Source of the DNA: Virgisporangium aurantiacum
Lineage (GTDB): Bacteria; Actinomycetota; Actinomycetes; Mycobacteriales; Micromonosporaceae
Length of the DNA stretch: 64,000 nucleotides
Direction of reading: 5' to 3'
NCBI RefSeq assembly: GCF_016863635.1
Contig: NZ_BOPG01000048.1
Coordinates: forward strand, 124,001-188,000
Below are positions 16,381-24,582 of the stretch, piece after piece. The position numbers were made by a program, and so were the translations under genes. The notes beneath the pieces were generated by a model that made no database searches, had not been told where the DNA came from, and saw only the letters and a program-made list of their open reading frames with translations. The stretch's first letter is position 1, and each line of letters begins with the position of its first letter.

Positions 16381-17160
16381 ATGGCCTTCCCGGCTGAGTC
16401 GCCAGCCCCGCCAGCCCCTGTTCGGCCGGTGCAGGTCACCGCGGCCGTGTGGTGCCTGTTCGCCCTCGCCGCCACGCAGATTCTCAGTGCCGTCGTGGTG
16501 ATCGCCACGATGGGCCCCACGCTCGACGCCACCCGCGACTACGTCGAGGGCACGCGCGACGGCGACACGATCATCGCGAGCGTCCAGATCGGCAGCTACT
16601 TCTCGCTGGGGCTCGGCCTGTTGTTCGCGGCCGGGCTCGCGGTGCTGGCCGCGTTCGTCAACCGGGGCAACCAGCCGGCCCGCATCATCTCCTGGGTCGT
16701 GCTCGGTCTCCTGTTGTGCTGCAACGGCATCGGCCTCGTCGGCACCGCGGCGGGCGGCCTGTTCGGCGGCGCCGGCAACACCGGCGGAGTCGACCAGGAG
16801 GAGCTGGCCCGGCGCATCGAAGACGCCGTTCCGGGCTGGACCACGCCGGTCAACTACGTGCTGCTGTTCGTCGGCATCGTGGCGTCGACGGCCGGCATCA
16901 TCCTGCTGGCGCTGCCCAAGGCCAACGAGTACTTCCGCCGTCCGCAGCAGATCTGGGAGCCACCGGTACCCGGCGCCCACTACCCGGCGCCGGGCGCCGA
17001 GACCGCACCGGCCGAAGCCGCGCCTGCCGAAGGATCCACGGCGGAGGCATCGGTGGACATCACCAAGCCACCCGTCGAATCGACACCATCCACCGAATCC
17101 GGTGAGCCCGATACCAGGCAGGGTCAGCCGGGCACCGGTAACCCGCCGCCCGCGCTGTGA
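16381..17160 (+). CDS. Four-helix membrane protein of unknown function
   Basis: A 259-residue integral membrane protein. After a short Pro-rich N-terminus there are about four transmembrane helices (around residues 20-40, 75-95, 100-125 and 160-180), then a roughly 75-residue cytoplasmic or external tail rich in Pro, Ala, Glu and Thr. The ATG at 16381 follows GAGGAGGAG at ideal spacing; an upstream in-frame start at 16327 has no such site. I cannot assign a family beyond a generic actinobacterial membrane protein. It is followed 38 bases later by an SDR gene. Confidence 0.75.
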   Translation: MAFPAESPAPPAPVRPVQVTAAVWCLFALAATQILSAVVVIATMGPTLDATRDYVEGTRDGDTIIASVQIGSYFSLGLGLLFAAGLAVLAAFVNRGNQPARIISWVVLGLLLCCNGIGLVGTAAGGLFGGAGNTGGVDQEELARRIEDAVPGWTTPVNYVLLFVGIVASTAGIILLALPKANEYFRRPQQIWEPPVPGAHYPAPGAETAPAEAAPAEGSTAEASVDITKPPVESTPSTESGEPDTRQGQPGTGNPPPAL

Positions 17161-17163
17161 GCG

Positions 17164-17208
17164 AGCGCGTGAGCGAGCGAGCCAGCGGAGCGAGCGCGTG
17201 AGCGAGCA
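17164..17208 (+). repeat. GAGCGAGCGCGTGAGCGAGC-type direct repeat at a gene start
   Basis: The 16-base sequence gagcgcgtgagcgagc occurs at 17164-17179 and again at 17193-17208, 29 bases apart, with gagcgagc units between. The second copy provides the GTG start of the downstream SDR gene. GAGC-rich repeats around start codons recur in many actinobacterial genomes, so this looks like a copy of a dispersed short element rather than chance. Confidence 0.55.
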
Positions 17209-18052
17209 CTTGCGCGGTCTCGCGGTTGTCACCGGTGCCACGGCGGGCATCGGTGCGGCGTTCGCCCGCACGTTGCGGGCGGAGGGGTACGCGCTGGTTC
17301 TCGTCGCGCGCGACGCCGAGCGGCTTGCCGCGATGGCCGCCGAGCTCGATGGCTCCGGGTCGGGTGGCTCCGGCGGTGCGGTGGAAACCGTGCCGGCCGA
17401 CCTCACGACGGCCGACGGGCTGGCGGCCGTGGAGAAGCAGCTGCGGGAGCGCCCGGTCGACCTGCTCATCAACAACGCGGGCATCGGTATCAACCGGCAG
17501 TTCGTCGAGTCCACGGTGGAGGACGAGGAACGGCTGTTGGCGTTGAACGTCACATCAGTGATGCGACTCACGCTCGCGGCCCTGCCGGGGATGGTGGAAC
17601 GCGGGCGCGGCGGCATCATCAACGTGTCGTCGGTGGCCGGTTTCGGTGTTCCGGTACCGGGGTCCACCTACTCGGCGTCGAAGGCGTGGGTCACCAATTT
17701 CAGCGAGTCGGTGGCGGAGTCGGTGCGTTCGCGCGGGGTCCGGGTGACGGCGTTGTGCCCGGGCACCACGAAGACGGAGTTCCACGCCCGAGCCGGCATC
17801 GACATGTCTCGCGCTCCCGAGTGGATGTGGCTGACGGCCGACCGGGTGGTCGCCGACGGGCTGCGGGATCTGCGGCGCGGCAAGGTGGTCAGCGTCCCCG
17901 ACTGGAAGTACAAGGTGGTCGTGTTCGGCATGCGGCACCTGCCCCGTGCGGTGCTCCGCAGGGCCGGCCGCGACGTGCGTGGGCGCGTGGGCCGCGACCA
18001 GTTCGACCGCGAAGAGACCACCCGCCGTCGGGACGGGCAGGGCAAGCGCTGA
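17198..18052 (+). CDS. Short-chain dehydrogenase/reductase
   Basis: A 284-residue classical SDR. The cofactor fold is shown by VTGATAGIGAAFA (TGxxxGxG), the DL and NNAG motifs (ADLTTADG, LINNAGIG), catalytic Ser in NVSSVAGF, and YSASK (YxxxK). The PGTTKTEFH segment after the active site is usual for this subgroup (similar to DltE/acyl-CoA-type SDRs). Substrate unknown. The C-terminal 40 residues are basic. The chosen GTG at 17198 lies inside a short direct repeat, and no better start exists; no strong ribosome-binding site is evident. Confidence 0.88.
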   Translation: MSEHLRGLAVVTGATAGIGAAFARTLRAEGYALVLVARDAERLAAMAAELDGSGSGGSGGAVETVPADLTTADGLAAVEKQLRERPVDLLINNAGIGINRQFVESTVEDEERLLALNVTSVMRLTLAALPGMVERGRGGIINVSSVAGFGVPVPGSTYSASKAWVTNFSESVAESVRSRGVRVTALCPGTTKTEFHARAGIDMSRAPEWMWLTADRVVADGLRDLRRGKVVSVPDWKYKVVVFGMRHLPRAVLRRAGRDVRGRVGRDQFDREETTRRRDGQGKR

Positions 18053-18234
18053 CGCGGTGTGCCCGCGCCCGGCGTCACCCACTGTGAGCCCGACGTGCGC
18101 GCCCGCGCGGCACCCGCTCCGGGAGCGCCGAACGGTCATCGTCACTGCCCGAAGCGGCGGACCAGGTGCGCGAACAGGTTAGGTAGCGCGGATCTGCCAG
18201 CTAACTGACAGGTGATCAAGATACCCTTCGAACC

Positions 18235-18774
18235 ATGTCCGACCTCGATGAACTGCGTGGGCTCATTCAGGAACTCGCAGTTGTGCATGGCCGGGTCACC
18301 CTGTCCTCGGGTCGTGAAGCCGATTGGTACATCGACCTACGCCGGGTGACGCTCCACCACGCGGGTGGGCCCCTCGTGGGGCGCGTGATGCTTCAGCTCA
18401 CCGAGGATCTGGGGTACGACGCAGTGGGCGGGCTCACCCTGGGTGCCGATCCGGTGGCGACCGCGATGATGCACGCCGCCGCCGCGCAGGGGCGCAAGCT
18501 CGACTCGTTTGTCGTTCGTAAAAGTGAGAAGACGCACGGCCTGCAGCGCCAGATCGAAGGCCCGGATGTCACGGGTCGAAGGGTCCTGGCCGTTGAGGAC
18601 ACGTCGACCACAGGGGGGAGTGTTCTCACCGCTGTGGAGGCATTACGACGGAATAGCGCCGAAGTGACCGGGGTAGCGGTTATCGTCGATCGCGGTGCAG
18701 AACATGCCGTTCGCGCCGCGGGGATGATCTACCGCTCCGCGTTCTCGTTGGCCGACCTCGGCCTAAAGTCTTGA
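18235..18774 (+). CDS. pyrE: Orotate phosphoribosyltransferase
   Basis: A 179-residue OPRTase that joins orotate and PRPP to make OMP in de novo pyrimidine synthesis. The PRPP-binding motif VLAVEDTSTTGGS is intact, and the N-terminal LSSGREADWYIDLRRVTL and LTLGADPVA segments match PyrE. The ATG follows a 182-base gene-free stretch likely to hold its promoter. No other pyr genes are adjacent; in mycobacteria pyrE is also isolated and lies near clpB, which supports the identification. Confidence 0.95.
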   Translation: MSDLDELRGLIQELAVVHGRVTLSSGREADWYIDLRRVTLHHAGGPLVGRVMLQLTEDLGYDAVGGLTLGADPVATAMMHAAAAQGRKLDSFVVRKSEKTHGLQRQIEGPDVTGRRVLAVEDTSTTGGSVLTAVEALRRNSAEVTGVAVIVDRGAEHAVRAAGMIYRSAFSLADLGLKS

Positions 18775-18841
18775 AGAAATGTCGATTCGGACCTGCAGAT
18801 ATGCAGACGAGTCGATGCTGGTTGGTGGAAGGATAGGGGTT

Positions 18842-19213
18842 GTGGGAACTGCGTTGGCCGAAATGACCATGCCGCAAATTTCGCCGCTTGCCGGCGAACC
18901 GATCGACCGTGCCGATGCCGAGCGTCTAGCCGGCGTCTTGAAGGCTCTCGCCGACCCGGCGCGCCTTCGGCTGTTGAGCCTGATCCAGTCCTCGCCTGAT
19001 GGCGAGGCGTGCGTGTGTGACCTCACCGCGCCGCTGGGGCTCTCTCAGCCCACTGTGAGCCACCACCTCCGGATTCTTACGGAGGCCGGGCTGCTTGAGC
19101 GGGAGAAGCGTGGGGTCTGGGCGTTCTACCGCCTGGTCCCGACCGCGATCGGCACCATTGCCGATCTGCTGACCCCGCCGCGTAAGCGCGCCACCCGCAA
19201 GGCGCCGCGCTGA
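18842..19213 (+). CDS. ArsR/SmtB-family metal-sensing repressor
   Basis: A 123-residue winged-helix repressor. LKALADPARLRLLSLI opens the domain; the metal-binding motif CVCDL (Cys-x-Cys-Asp) sits at the start of the helix before the recognition helix QPTVSHHLRILTEAGL. The CVC motif is the alpha3 site of ArsR/CadC-type sensors of arsenite, cadmium or related thiophilic ions, so metal sensing is well supported while the ion is not. GTG at 18842 preceded by GGAAGGATAGGGG was preferred over the ATG at 18779, which lies almost at the pyrE stop. No metal transporter is adjacent. Confidence 0.9.
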   Translation: MGTALAEMTMPQISPLAGEPIDRADAERLAGVLKALADPARLRLLSLIQSSPDGEACVCDLTAPLGLSQPTVSHHLRILTEAGLLEREKRGVWAFYRLVPTAIGTIADLLTPPRKRATRKAPR

Positions 19214-19216
19214 CGC

Positions 19217-19909
19217 GTGGGTTATCCGGTCGGTGATCTTCGTGATCGGTTGGCGTTTCTGGGTCGGTCCGCGGTAGCGGCCGGTCTCGTGGTTGGTTCG
19301 GGCGGCAACCTGTCCGCCCGGGTCAGCGGCGCCGACGAAATCTGGATTACAGGTGCGGGCACGTGGCTGGACAGGTTGCACCCCTCAGCCTTCGCCCGGG
19401 TCCGCGTCTCCGACGGAGCCGTTCTCGATAAGTGGGACGAGACGGCAAACGGCGACGGAGCAGCTCATACCGCTCCGTCGCCGTCATCGGAGATCGGTCT
19501 GCATCTGGCGACCTACCGGGCCCGGCCCGACGCGAACGTCGTCGTGCACCTGCACCCGCAGACGGTGCTGTTGCTCGACGCGCTCGACGAGCCGGTCCGG
19601 TTGGTCACGACCGATCATGTCGCCTACGTGCGCCAGGTGGTCCGCACGCCATTCGCCGTGCCCGGCACCGAACGGGTCGGCGCGCTGGCCGCCGAAGCCG
19701 TGCGCGACGGCGCCAACTGTGTGGTGCTCGCCAACCATGGCATCTGTGTTCTGGCCGGCTCCGTAGAGCTGGCCCACAAGCGCGTCTTCTGCCTGGAAGA
19801 GGCGGCCCGCCTCACCTACTCGGCGCTCGCGCTGGGCCGGGGGGCCGAGTTGCGGTCCTGCCCGCCGGACTTCGACCCGGCACACGGCAAGTACAGTCTT
19901 GAAGCGTGA
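19217..19909 (+). CDS. Class II aldolase/adducin family protein
   Basis: A 230-residue zinc-dependent aldolase-fold protein related to L-fuculose-phosphate aldolase and AraD. It shows the N-terminal GLVVGSGGNLSARV phosphate/substrate motif, the metal-binding HLH of VVHLHPQT and a third His in VLANHGICV. The substrate cannot be deduced. The GTG at 19217 is 3 bases after the arsR stop, and its own stop overlaps the start of the DedA gene, so the three genes are probably one transcript. Zinc dependence beside a metal sensor is suggestive only. Confidence 0.87.
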   Translation: MGYPVGDLRDRLAFLGRSAVAAGLVVGSGGNLSARVSGADEIWITGAGTWLDRLHPSAFARVRVSDGAVLDKWDETANGDGAAHTAPSPSSEIGLHLATYRARPDANVVVHLHPQTVLLLDALDEPVRLVTTDHVAYVRQVVRTPFAVPGTERVGALAAEAVRDGANCVVLANHGICVLAGSVELAHKRVFCLEEAARLTYSALALGRGAELRSCPPDFDPAHGKYSLEA

Positions 19910-20670
19910 ATAGCGCCGAGAAGACCCGCGCCCTCCTCGACGGACTCGCCCTCAACCCGCTCGACGTCAAGGGCCTGCTGAAGACGTTCGGGCTCATCGG
20001 CGTCTGGGTGATCCTGTTCGCCGAGACCGGTCTGCTGATCGGATTCTTCCTTCCGGGCGACTCGTTGCTGTTCCTGGCCGGGGTCGCCGCCTCTCCCGTC
20101 GCCGACGAACTCGTCGGCACGCAGCTGTCACTGGTGGGGCTGCTGATCGGTGCGCCGCTCTGCGCGATCGCCGGTGCGCAGGTCGGCCACTTCCTCGGTG
20201 CGAAGTACGGACGGAGGATGTTCGCCCGTCCGGACTCGCGGTTCTTCAAGCTCGAGTACGTGGCCAAGGCCGAGTACTACTTCCAGAAGTTCGGCCCGGC
20301 CAAGGCCGTGGTGCTGGCCCGCTTCATCCCGATCGTGCGGACGTTCCTCAACCCGGTGGCGGGCGTGCTCGGCATGCCGGCCAAGAAGTTCTTCGTGTGG
20401 AACGTCGTCGGCGCCGTCCTCTGGACCGACGGCATCATCATCGCGGGCTGGGCGCTGGCCAAGCAGATCCGCGACGTGATCCCGGACGGGCAGATCGACA
20501 AGTACATCCTCCCGGCCGTGGCGCTGATCGTCTTCATCTCGGTGCTGCCGATCCTGATCGAGGTCATCCGCGAGCGGCGGAACAAGAAGCGCCAGGCCCG
20601 GGTCGCGGCGGAACTCGACCAGGCGTCGATCGACCGCGCCGACTTCGACGAGGCCCGCCGCCCCCAGTAG
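19906..20670 (+). CDS. DedA/SNARE-associated family membrane protein
   Basis: A 254-residue polytopic membrane protein of the DedA family, whose members act in lipid carrier recycling and membrane-potential homeostasis. Diagnostic segments are ETGLLIGFFLPGDSLLFLAG near the N-terminus (split here as FFLPGDSLLF) and FGPAKAVVLARFIPIVRTF with its conserved Arg residues, followed by GxxxW-type helices. The GTG start overlaps the preceding stop (GTGA). A DedA gene also sits by fba in mycobacteria. The C-terminal 40 residues are highly charged and cytosolic. Confidence 0.93.
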   Translation: MNSAEKTRALLDGLALNPLDVKGLLKTFGLIGVWVILFAETGLLIGFFLPGDSLLFLAGVAASPVADELVGTQLSLVGLLIGAPLCAIAGAQVGHFLGAKYGRRMFARPDSRFFKLEYVAKAEYYFQKFGPAKAVVLARFIPIVRTFLNPVAGVLGMPAKKFFVWNVVGAVLWTDGIIIAGWALAKQIRDVIPDGQIDKYILPAVALIVFISVLPILIEVIRERRNKKRQARVAAELDQASIDRADFDEARRPQ

Positions 20671-20699
20671 TCAGAGCCGGGGGTCGACCGGCTCCGACT
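20669..20699. terminator. Hairpin at the DedA / Pnkp convergent junction
   Basis: GAGCCGG (20674-20680) pairs with CCGGCTC (20688-20694) around a 7-base loop, extended by four outer pairs across one mismatch. It covers the last codons of the minus-strand Pnkp gene and begins at the DedA stop, so it could terminate transcription from either side. No U run is present. Confidence 0.4.
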
Positions 20700-23181
20700 C
20701 GCACGCGAGGATCGCGAAGACCAGCTCGTGGCAGCGCCACAGCGGCTCGCCGGCCGCGAGGCGTTCCAGCGCTGCCACGCCCAGCCCGTACTCGCGCAGC
20801 GCCAGGCCCCACTTCCGGCCCAGACCGCGCTGGCGGAGCTTCGACAGCTGGTCGGGGCTGGTGTAGTCGGGGCCGTAGATGATGCGCAGGTACTCGCGTC
20901 CCCGACATTTCAGGCCGGGCTGGATCGACTTGCCGGTGCCCGGCCGGGCCGGGACCGTGCCCGCGAGCGGCTTGACCACCATGCCCTCGCCACCCTCTCC
21001 GGTCAGCGCGAGCCACCAGTCGGTGACGGTGTCCACATCGGACACGGTGGTCACGAGGCGACGGGTGGTGGCGAACAGCGTGGGGTCGGCGGCTACGAGC
21101 CGGTCGGCCAGCGCGAGGTGCCAGCCGTTGTCGCGGGTGACGCCGCTGAAGCCGGCGCCGGCGAGCACCGCGAACGGCGCCACGCGCAGGCCGCTCAGCC
21201 CGTCGACCGGCCAGCAGTAGCGGTCGATCACCGCGCGGAAGCCGGCCGCGTTGGCGTCGCGCTCGGCGACCTTGGCGCGCAGTGCGCGCAGCACCGGTGC
21301 GGCGCCCGGGTCGGCCAGGTCGCGGGCGAGCGTGGCGTCGAGCACGTTCAGCGCGGCGGGCAGCGCCGCACCGGCGGCGGCACCCACGGGCGCGTACTGG
21401 TCGCGGATCAGGCCCTGCGCCTTCGCCGACCACGGCATGATCTCGGTGTCGAGCATCAGCCAGTCGGTGCCGAGTTCCTCCCACAGCCCCGCCGCGTCGA
21501 CGGCCGCGCGGACGCGGGCGAGCAGCGGTGCCGCGTCGGCGAAGAACGGGCGGCCGGTGCGCGTCCAGACGGCGCCGTCACCCTCGATGCCGAACGCCGC
21601 CGATGCCGCCGCCGACGTGCGGGCCACCAGCACGACGGCGCGCGACCCCATGTGCTTCTCCTGGCACACGACGTCGGTGACGCCCACCTTCGCGTAGTCG
21701 GCCAGCGCGCGGGCCGGGTGCTCCAGGTACCCGTCGACGTCGGAGGTCGACGACGGCGCCATCGTCGGCGGCAGCCACCGCAGCCAGCGCGGGTCGATCG
21801 CGAACCGGCTCATCACCTCCAGCGCCGCGGCCGCGTTCTCGGCCGCGACCGTCACCCGGCCGTATCCGGTGTCGAGCACGCGGCGCCCGGTCAGGTCGGC
21901 CAAGGACAGCGCATCCAGGTTCGTGGCCGGTCCGGCTTCTTTCAGGGGACGTGCGGGAGCGTAGTACTCGCGCTCGGCGGGGACGCTGACGAGCTGCCGT
22001 TCCGGGTACCGCAGCGCGGTGAGCGCGCCGCCGAACACGGCGCCGGTGTCGAGGCAGATCGTGTTGTTGATCCATTCCGCCCGAGGGGTCGGTGTGTGGC
22101 CGTAGACCACCGCGGCGCGGCCCCGGTAGTCCTGCGCCCACGGGTAGCGCACCGGCAGGCCGTACTCGTCGGTCTCCCCCGTGGTGTCGCCGTACAGGCA
22201 GAACGCCCGCACCCGACCCGACGCGCGGCCCTGGTACGCCTCCTTGCATCCGGCGTGCGCCACGACGAGCTTCCCGCCGTCGAGCACGTAGTGGCTGATG
22301 AGGTTGGACAGGAACGGCTCCAGGTCGTCGACGGGCGACGCCGCCAGCTGCTCCAGCGTCTCGGCCAGGCCGTGCGACACCCGTACCGTGCGGCCGCGCA
22401 GCTTGCGCAGCAGCTTCTCCTCGTGGTTGCCGGCCACGCACAGGGCAGTGCCGGCGGCGACCATGCCCATCACCAGCCGCAGCACGCCCGGGGTGTCGGG
22501 GCCGCGGTCGACCAGGTCGCCGACGAACACCGCCGTGCGCCCGTCGGGGTGCTCGGCGCCGTCGGCGCGCACCGCGTAGCCGAGGTTCCGCAGCAGCGTG
22601 ACCAGCTCGGTGTGGCAACCGTGCACGTCGCCGATGATGTCGAACGGGCCGGTGAGGTCGCGCCGGTCGTTGTAGAGGCGCTCGTAGCCGATGCGCTCCA
22701 CGACGTCTCCATGGTTGATGACATGGACCGACCGGAAGCCCTCGCGCTGCAGCCGGCCGATCGACCGGCGGAGGTCGCGGCTCTGCCGGGTGACCACGTT
22801 GCGGCCGAAGTCGCGGTCGGGCCGCGCCTCGGTGCGTTCCCAGCACACGCCTTCCGGCGTGTTCAGCACGATCGCGACCGGGAGCACGTCGTGCGCCTTG
22901 GCCACGGCGACCAGCTGGGCGCGGGCGTGGTCCTGCACGTTGGTGGCGTCGACCACGGTGAGCCGGCCGGCACGCAGGCGGCGACCGGCGACGTCGTGCA
23001 GCAGCTCGAACGCCTCGGCGGTGACCGACTGGTCGTTCTCGTCGTCGGCGAGCATGGCGCGGAACGTGTCGGACGAGAGCACCTGCGTGGGCAGGAAGTG
23101 CTGCCGCGCGAACGTGCTCTTGCCGGACCCGGAGGGCCCGACGAGGACGACCAGGCAGAGGTCGGGCAGGGTGATGTTCAT
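20671..23181 (-). CDS. pnkp: Pnkp, polynucleotide kinase-phosphatase-ligase (RNA repair)
   Basis: An 836-residue three-domain RNA repair enzyme. Residues 1-170 are a 5'-OH polynucleotide kinase with P-loop GPSGSGKST; residues about 180-400 are a metallophosphoesterase that heals 2',3'-phosphate ends (GDVHGCHTE, GDLVDRG, GNHEEK, YGHTPTP); the C-terminal part is a nucleotidyltransferase with the lysine motif EKHMGSRA and a later GEGGEGMVVKP. In characterised systems the ligase needs Hen1 to seal. The gene starts inside the stop of hen1 (ATGA overlap), giving the classic Hen1-Pnkp operon. It repairs RNAs cut by ribotoxins while Hen1 methylates the 3' end to prevent recutting. Confidence 0.95.
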   Translation of the reverse strand: MNITLPDLCLVVLVGPSGSGKSTFARQHFLPTQVLSSDTFRAMLADDENDQSVTAEAFELLHDVAGRRLRAGRLTVVDATNVQDHARAQLVAVAKAHDVLPVAIVLNTPEGVCWERTEARPDRDFGRNVVTRQSRDLRRSIGRLQREGFRSVHVINHGDVVERIGYERLYNDRRDLTGPFDIIGDVHGCHTELVTLLRNLGYAVRADGAEHPDGRTAVFVGDLVDRGPDTPGVLRLVMGMVAAGTALCVAGNHEEKLLRKLRGRTVRVSHGLAETLEQLAASPVDDLEPFLSNLISHYVLDGGKLVVAHAGCKEAYQGRASGRVRAFCLYGDTTGETDEYGLPVRYPWAQDYRGRAAVVYGHTPTPRAEWINNTICLDTGAVFGGALTALRYPERQLVSVPAEREYYAPARPLKEAGPATNLDALSLADLTGRRVLDTGYGRVTVAAENAAAALEVMSRFAIDPRWLRWLPPTMAPSSTSDVDGYLEHPARALADYAKVGVTDVVCQEKHMGSRAVVLVARTSAAASAAFGIEGDGAVWTRTGRPFFADAAPLLARVRAAVDAAGLWEELGTDWLMLDTEIMPWSAKAQGLIRDQYAPVGAAAGAALPAALNVLDATLARDLADPGAAPVLRALRAKVAERDANAAGFRAVIDRYCWPVDGLSGLRVAPFAVLAGAGFSGVTRDNGWHLALADRLVAADPTLFATTRRLVTTVSDVDTVTDWWLALTGEGGEGMVVKPLAGTVPARPGTGKSIQPGLKCRGREYLRIIYGPDYTSPDQLSKLRQRGLGRKWGLALREYGLGVAALERLAAGEPLWRCHELVFAILACESEPVDPRL

Positions 23182-24548
23182 CGGGTGAATACCGCCATCT
23201 GGGTCGGTGCGCCAACCTCCGGGTCGGCGTCGCCGACGCCGGTGACCTCGACGGAGTAGCCGTGGTCGGCCGCGACGCCGGCGCACCAGGCGGCGAACGC
23301 GGCGCGATTCCATTCGAAGCGGTGGTCGTGGTGGCGCAGGCCGGTCAGCCCCTCGTAACGCACGTTGTACTCCACGTTCGGTGTGGTGACGATGACGGTG
23401 TCCGGTACGGCGTGCCCGAACACCGCGTCGGCCAGCGCGGGGAGCCGCGGTTCGTCGAGGTGCTCGATGACCTCCATCAGCACCGCGGCGTCGTAGCCCT
23501 TGAGGCGGTCGTCGCGGTAGGTCAGGGCACCCTGGAGCAGCTTGATGCGGCCCTGCTGACGCTCGGGCAGCCGGTCGAGGCGCAGCCGCCGGCCGGCCAT
23601 GGCCAGCGCGACCGTCGAGACGTCGACGCCGACGATCTCGGTGTAGCGGCGGTCGCCGACGAGGTCGACGAGCAGCGCTCCCCCGCCGCAGCCGAGGTCG
23701 AGCACGCGCTGTGCGCCAGCGTCGACCAGTGCCTGGATGACCGCGCGGCGGCGCTGCAGGGCCAGCGGCTCCTTCTTGGCGGTCTCGGGGAGTTCGGCGT
23801 CTTCGTCCGTTTCGGCGGGCACCGCTTCGACCGAGTCGTCGGCCTCATCCGTGAGGCGGGCGAGAGCTTCGGTTGCGAGCGACCGCCGGTGCGCGAGGTA
23901 GCGCCGGGCGATCAGCGCGCGCTTCGGGTGCCCGGCGAGCCACCCGGTGCCGGCCCGCAGCAGCTTGTCGACCTCGTCGGGGGCGACCCAGTAGTGCTTG
24001 GCGTCGTCGAGAACGGGCAAGAGGACGTAGATCTGGTTCAGCGCATCGGCCATCCGCTGGGTGCCCGCCAGCGTGAGGTCGACGTACCGGGTGTCGCCGA
24101 GCTGCTGTGCGGTGACGGCCCAGCCCAGGGGCGCGAAGAGTTCCTCCGCCAGTTCGGTTCCGCCGCGGCAGCGGAGCGCCGGCAGGCGCAACTCGAGGGG
24201 CACCGGTGTGGCGGCGAGGTCGGGGCGATCCTTCGAGGTGCCGCGCAGCGCGCTGCGGAACACCTGCGCGATGGCGGCCGAGAGCAGGCTGGAGGCGGCG
24301 TACGGGCGGTCGTTGACGAACCGGCCCAGCGTGAAGTCGTCGGGGCGCTCGCGGCCCCGGGTGCGCAGCGCGGCCGGGTCGATGTCGAGCACCAGGGCGG
24401 CCGTGCAGCGGTTCTCGTCGGCTTCGGGGTAGCAGACGTACGCCCGGCCGGTGCTCACGGTGAACTCGTGCACCCGGTCGGGGTGCTTGACCAGCAGGAA
24501 GCCGAGATCGGTCGCGGGCTTCAGAGTCGTCGAGATCGTGAGCAGCAC
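23178..24548 (-). CDS. hen1: Hen1, RNA 3'-terminal 2'-O-methyltransferase
   Basis: A 456-residue bacterial Hen1. The N-terminal half (about 1-240) is the Hen1-specific region that binds and activates the Pnkp ligase; an acidic linker follows; the C-terminal methyltransferase has the SAM motif VLDLGCGGGALL and the metal-dependent active site EVIEHLDEPRL with a further His in RHHDHRFEW, as in Clostridium thermocellum Hen1. It adds a 2'-O-methyl group to the repaired nucleotide. The GTG at 24548 gives the expected N-terminus LLTISTTLKPATDLG; earlier in-frame codons are possible. Its stop overlaps the pnkp start by 4 bases. A divergent 34-base gap separates it from the radical SAM gene. Confidence 0.94.
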   Translation of the reverse strand: MLLTISTTLKPATDLGFLLVKHPDRVHEFTVSTGRAYVCYPEADENRCTAALVLDIDPAALRTRGRERPDDFTLGRFVNDRPYAASSLLSAAIAQVFRSALRGTSKDRPDLAATPVPLELRLPALRCRGGTELAEELFAPLGWAVTAQQLGDTRYVDLTLAGTQRMADALNQIYVLLPVLDDAKHYWVAPDEVDKLLRAGTGWLAGHPKRALIARRYLAHRRSLATEALARLTDEADDSVEAVPAETDEDAELPETAKKEPLALQRRRAVIQALVDAGAQRVLDLGCGGGALLVDLVGDRRYTEIVGVDVSTVALAMAGRRLRLDRLPERQQGRIKLLQGALTYRDDRLKGYDAAVLMEVIEHLDEPRLPALADAVFGHAVPDTVIVTTPNVEYNVRYEGLTGLRHHDHRFEWNRAAFAAWCAGVAADHGYSVEVTGVGDADPEVGAPTQMAVFTR

Positions 24549-24582
24549 GCGCGTAACGTTAGAGCGACGGGAGGTGGACGTC

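Noticed and set aside
18053..18234. Riboswitch or attenuator upstream of pyrE
   Set aside because: Only short imperfect repeats (CTGCCAG/CTGACAG) are seen, with no terminator-antiterminator pair or PyrR-type element.
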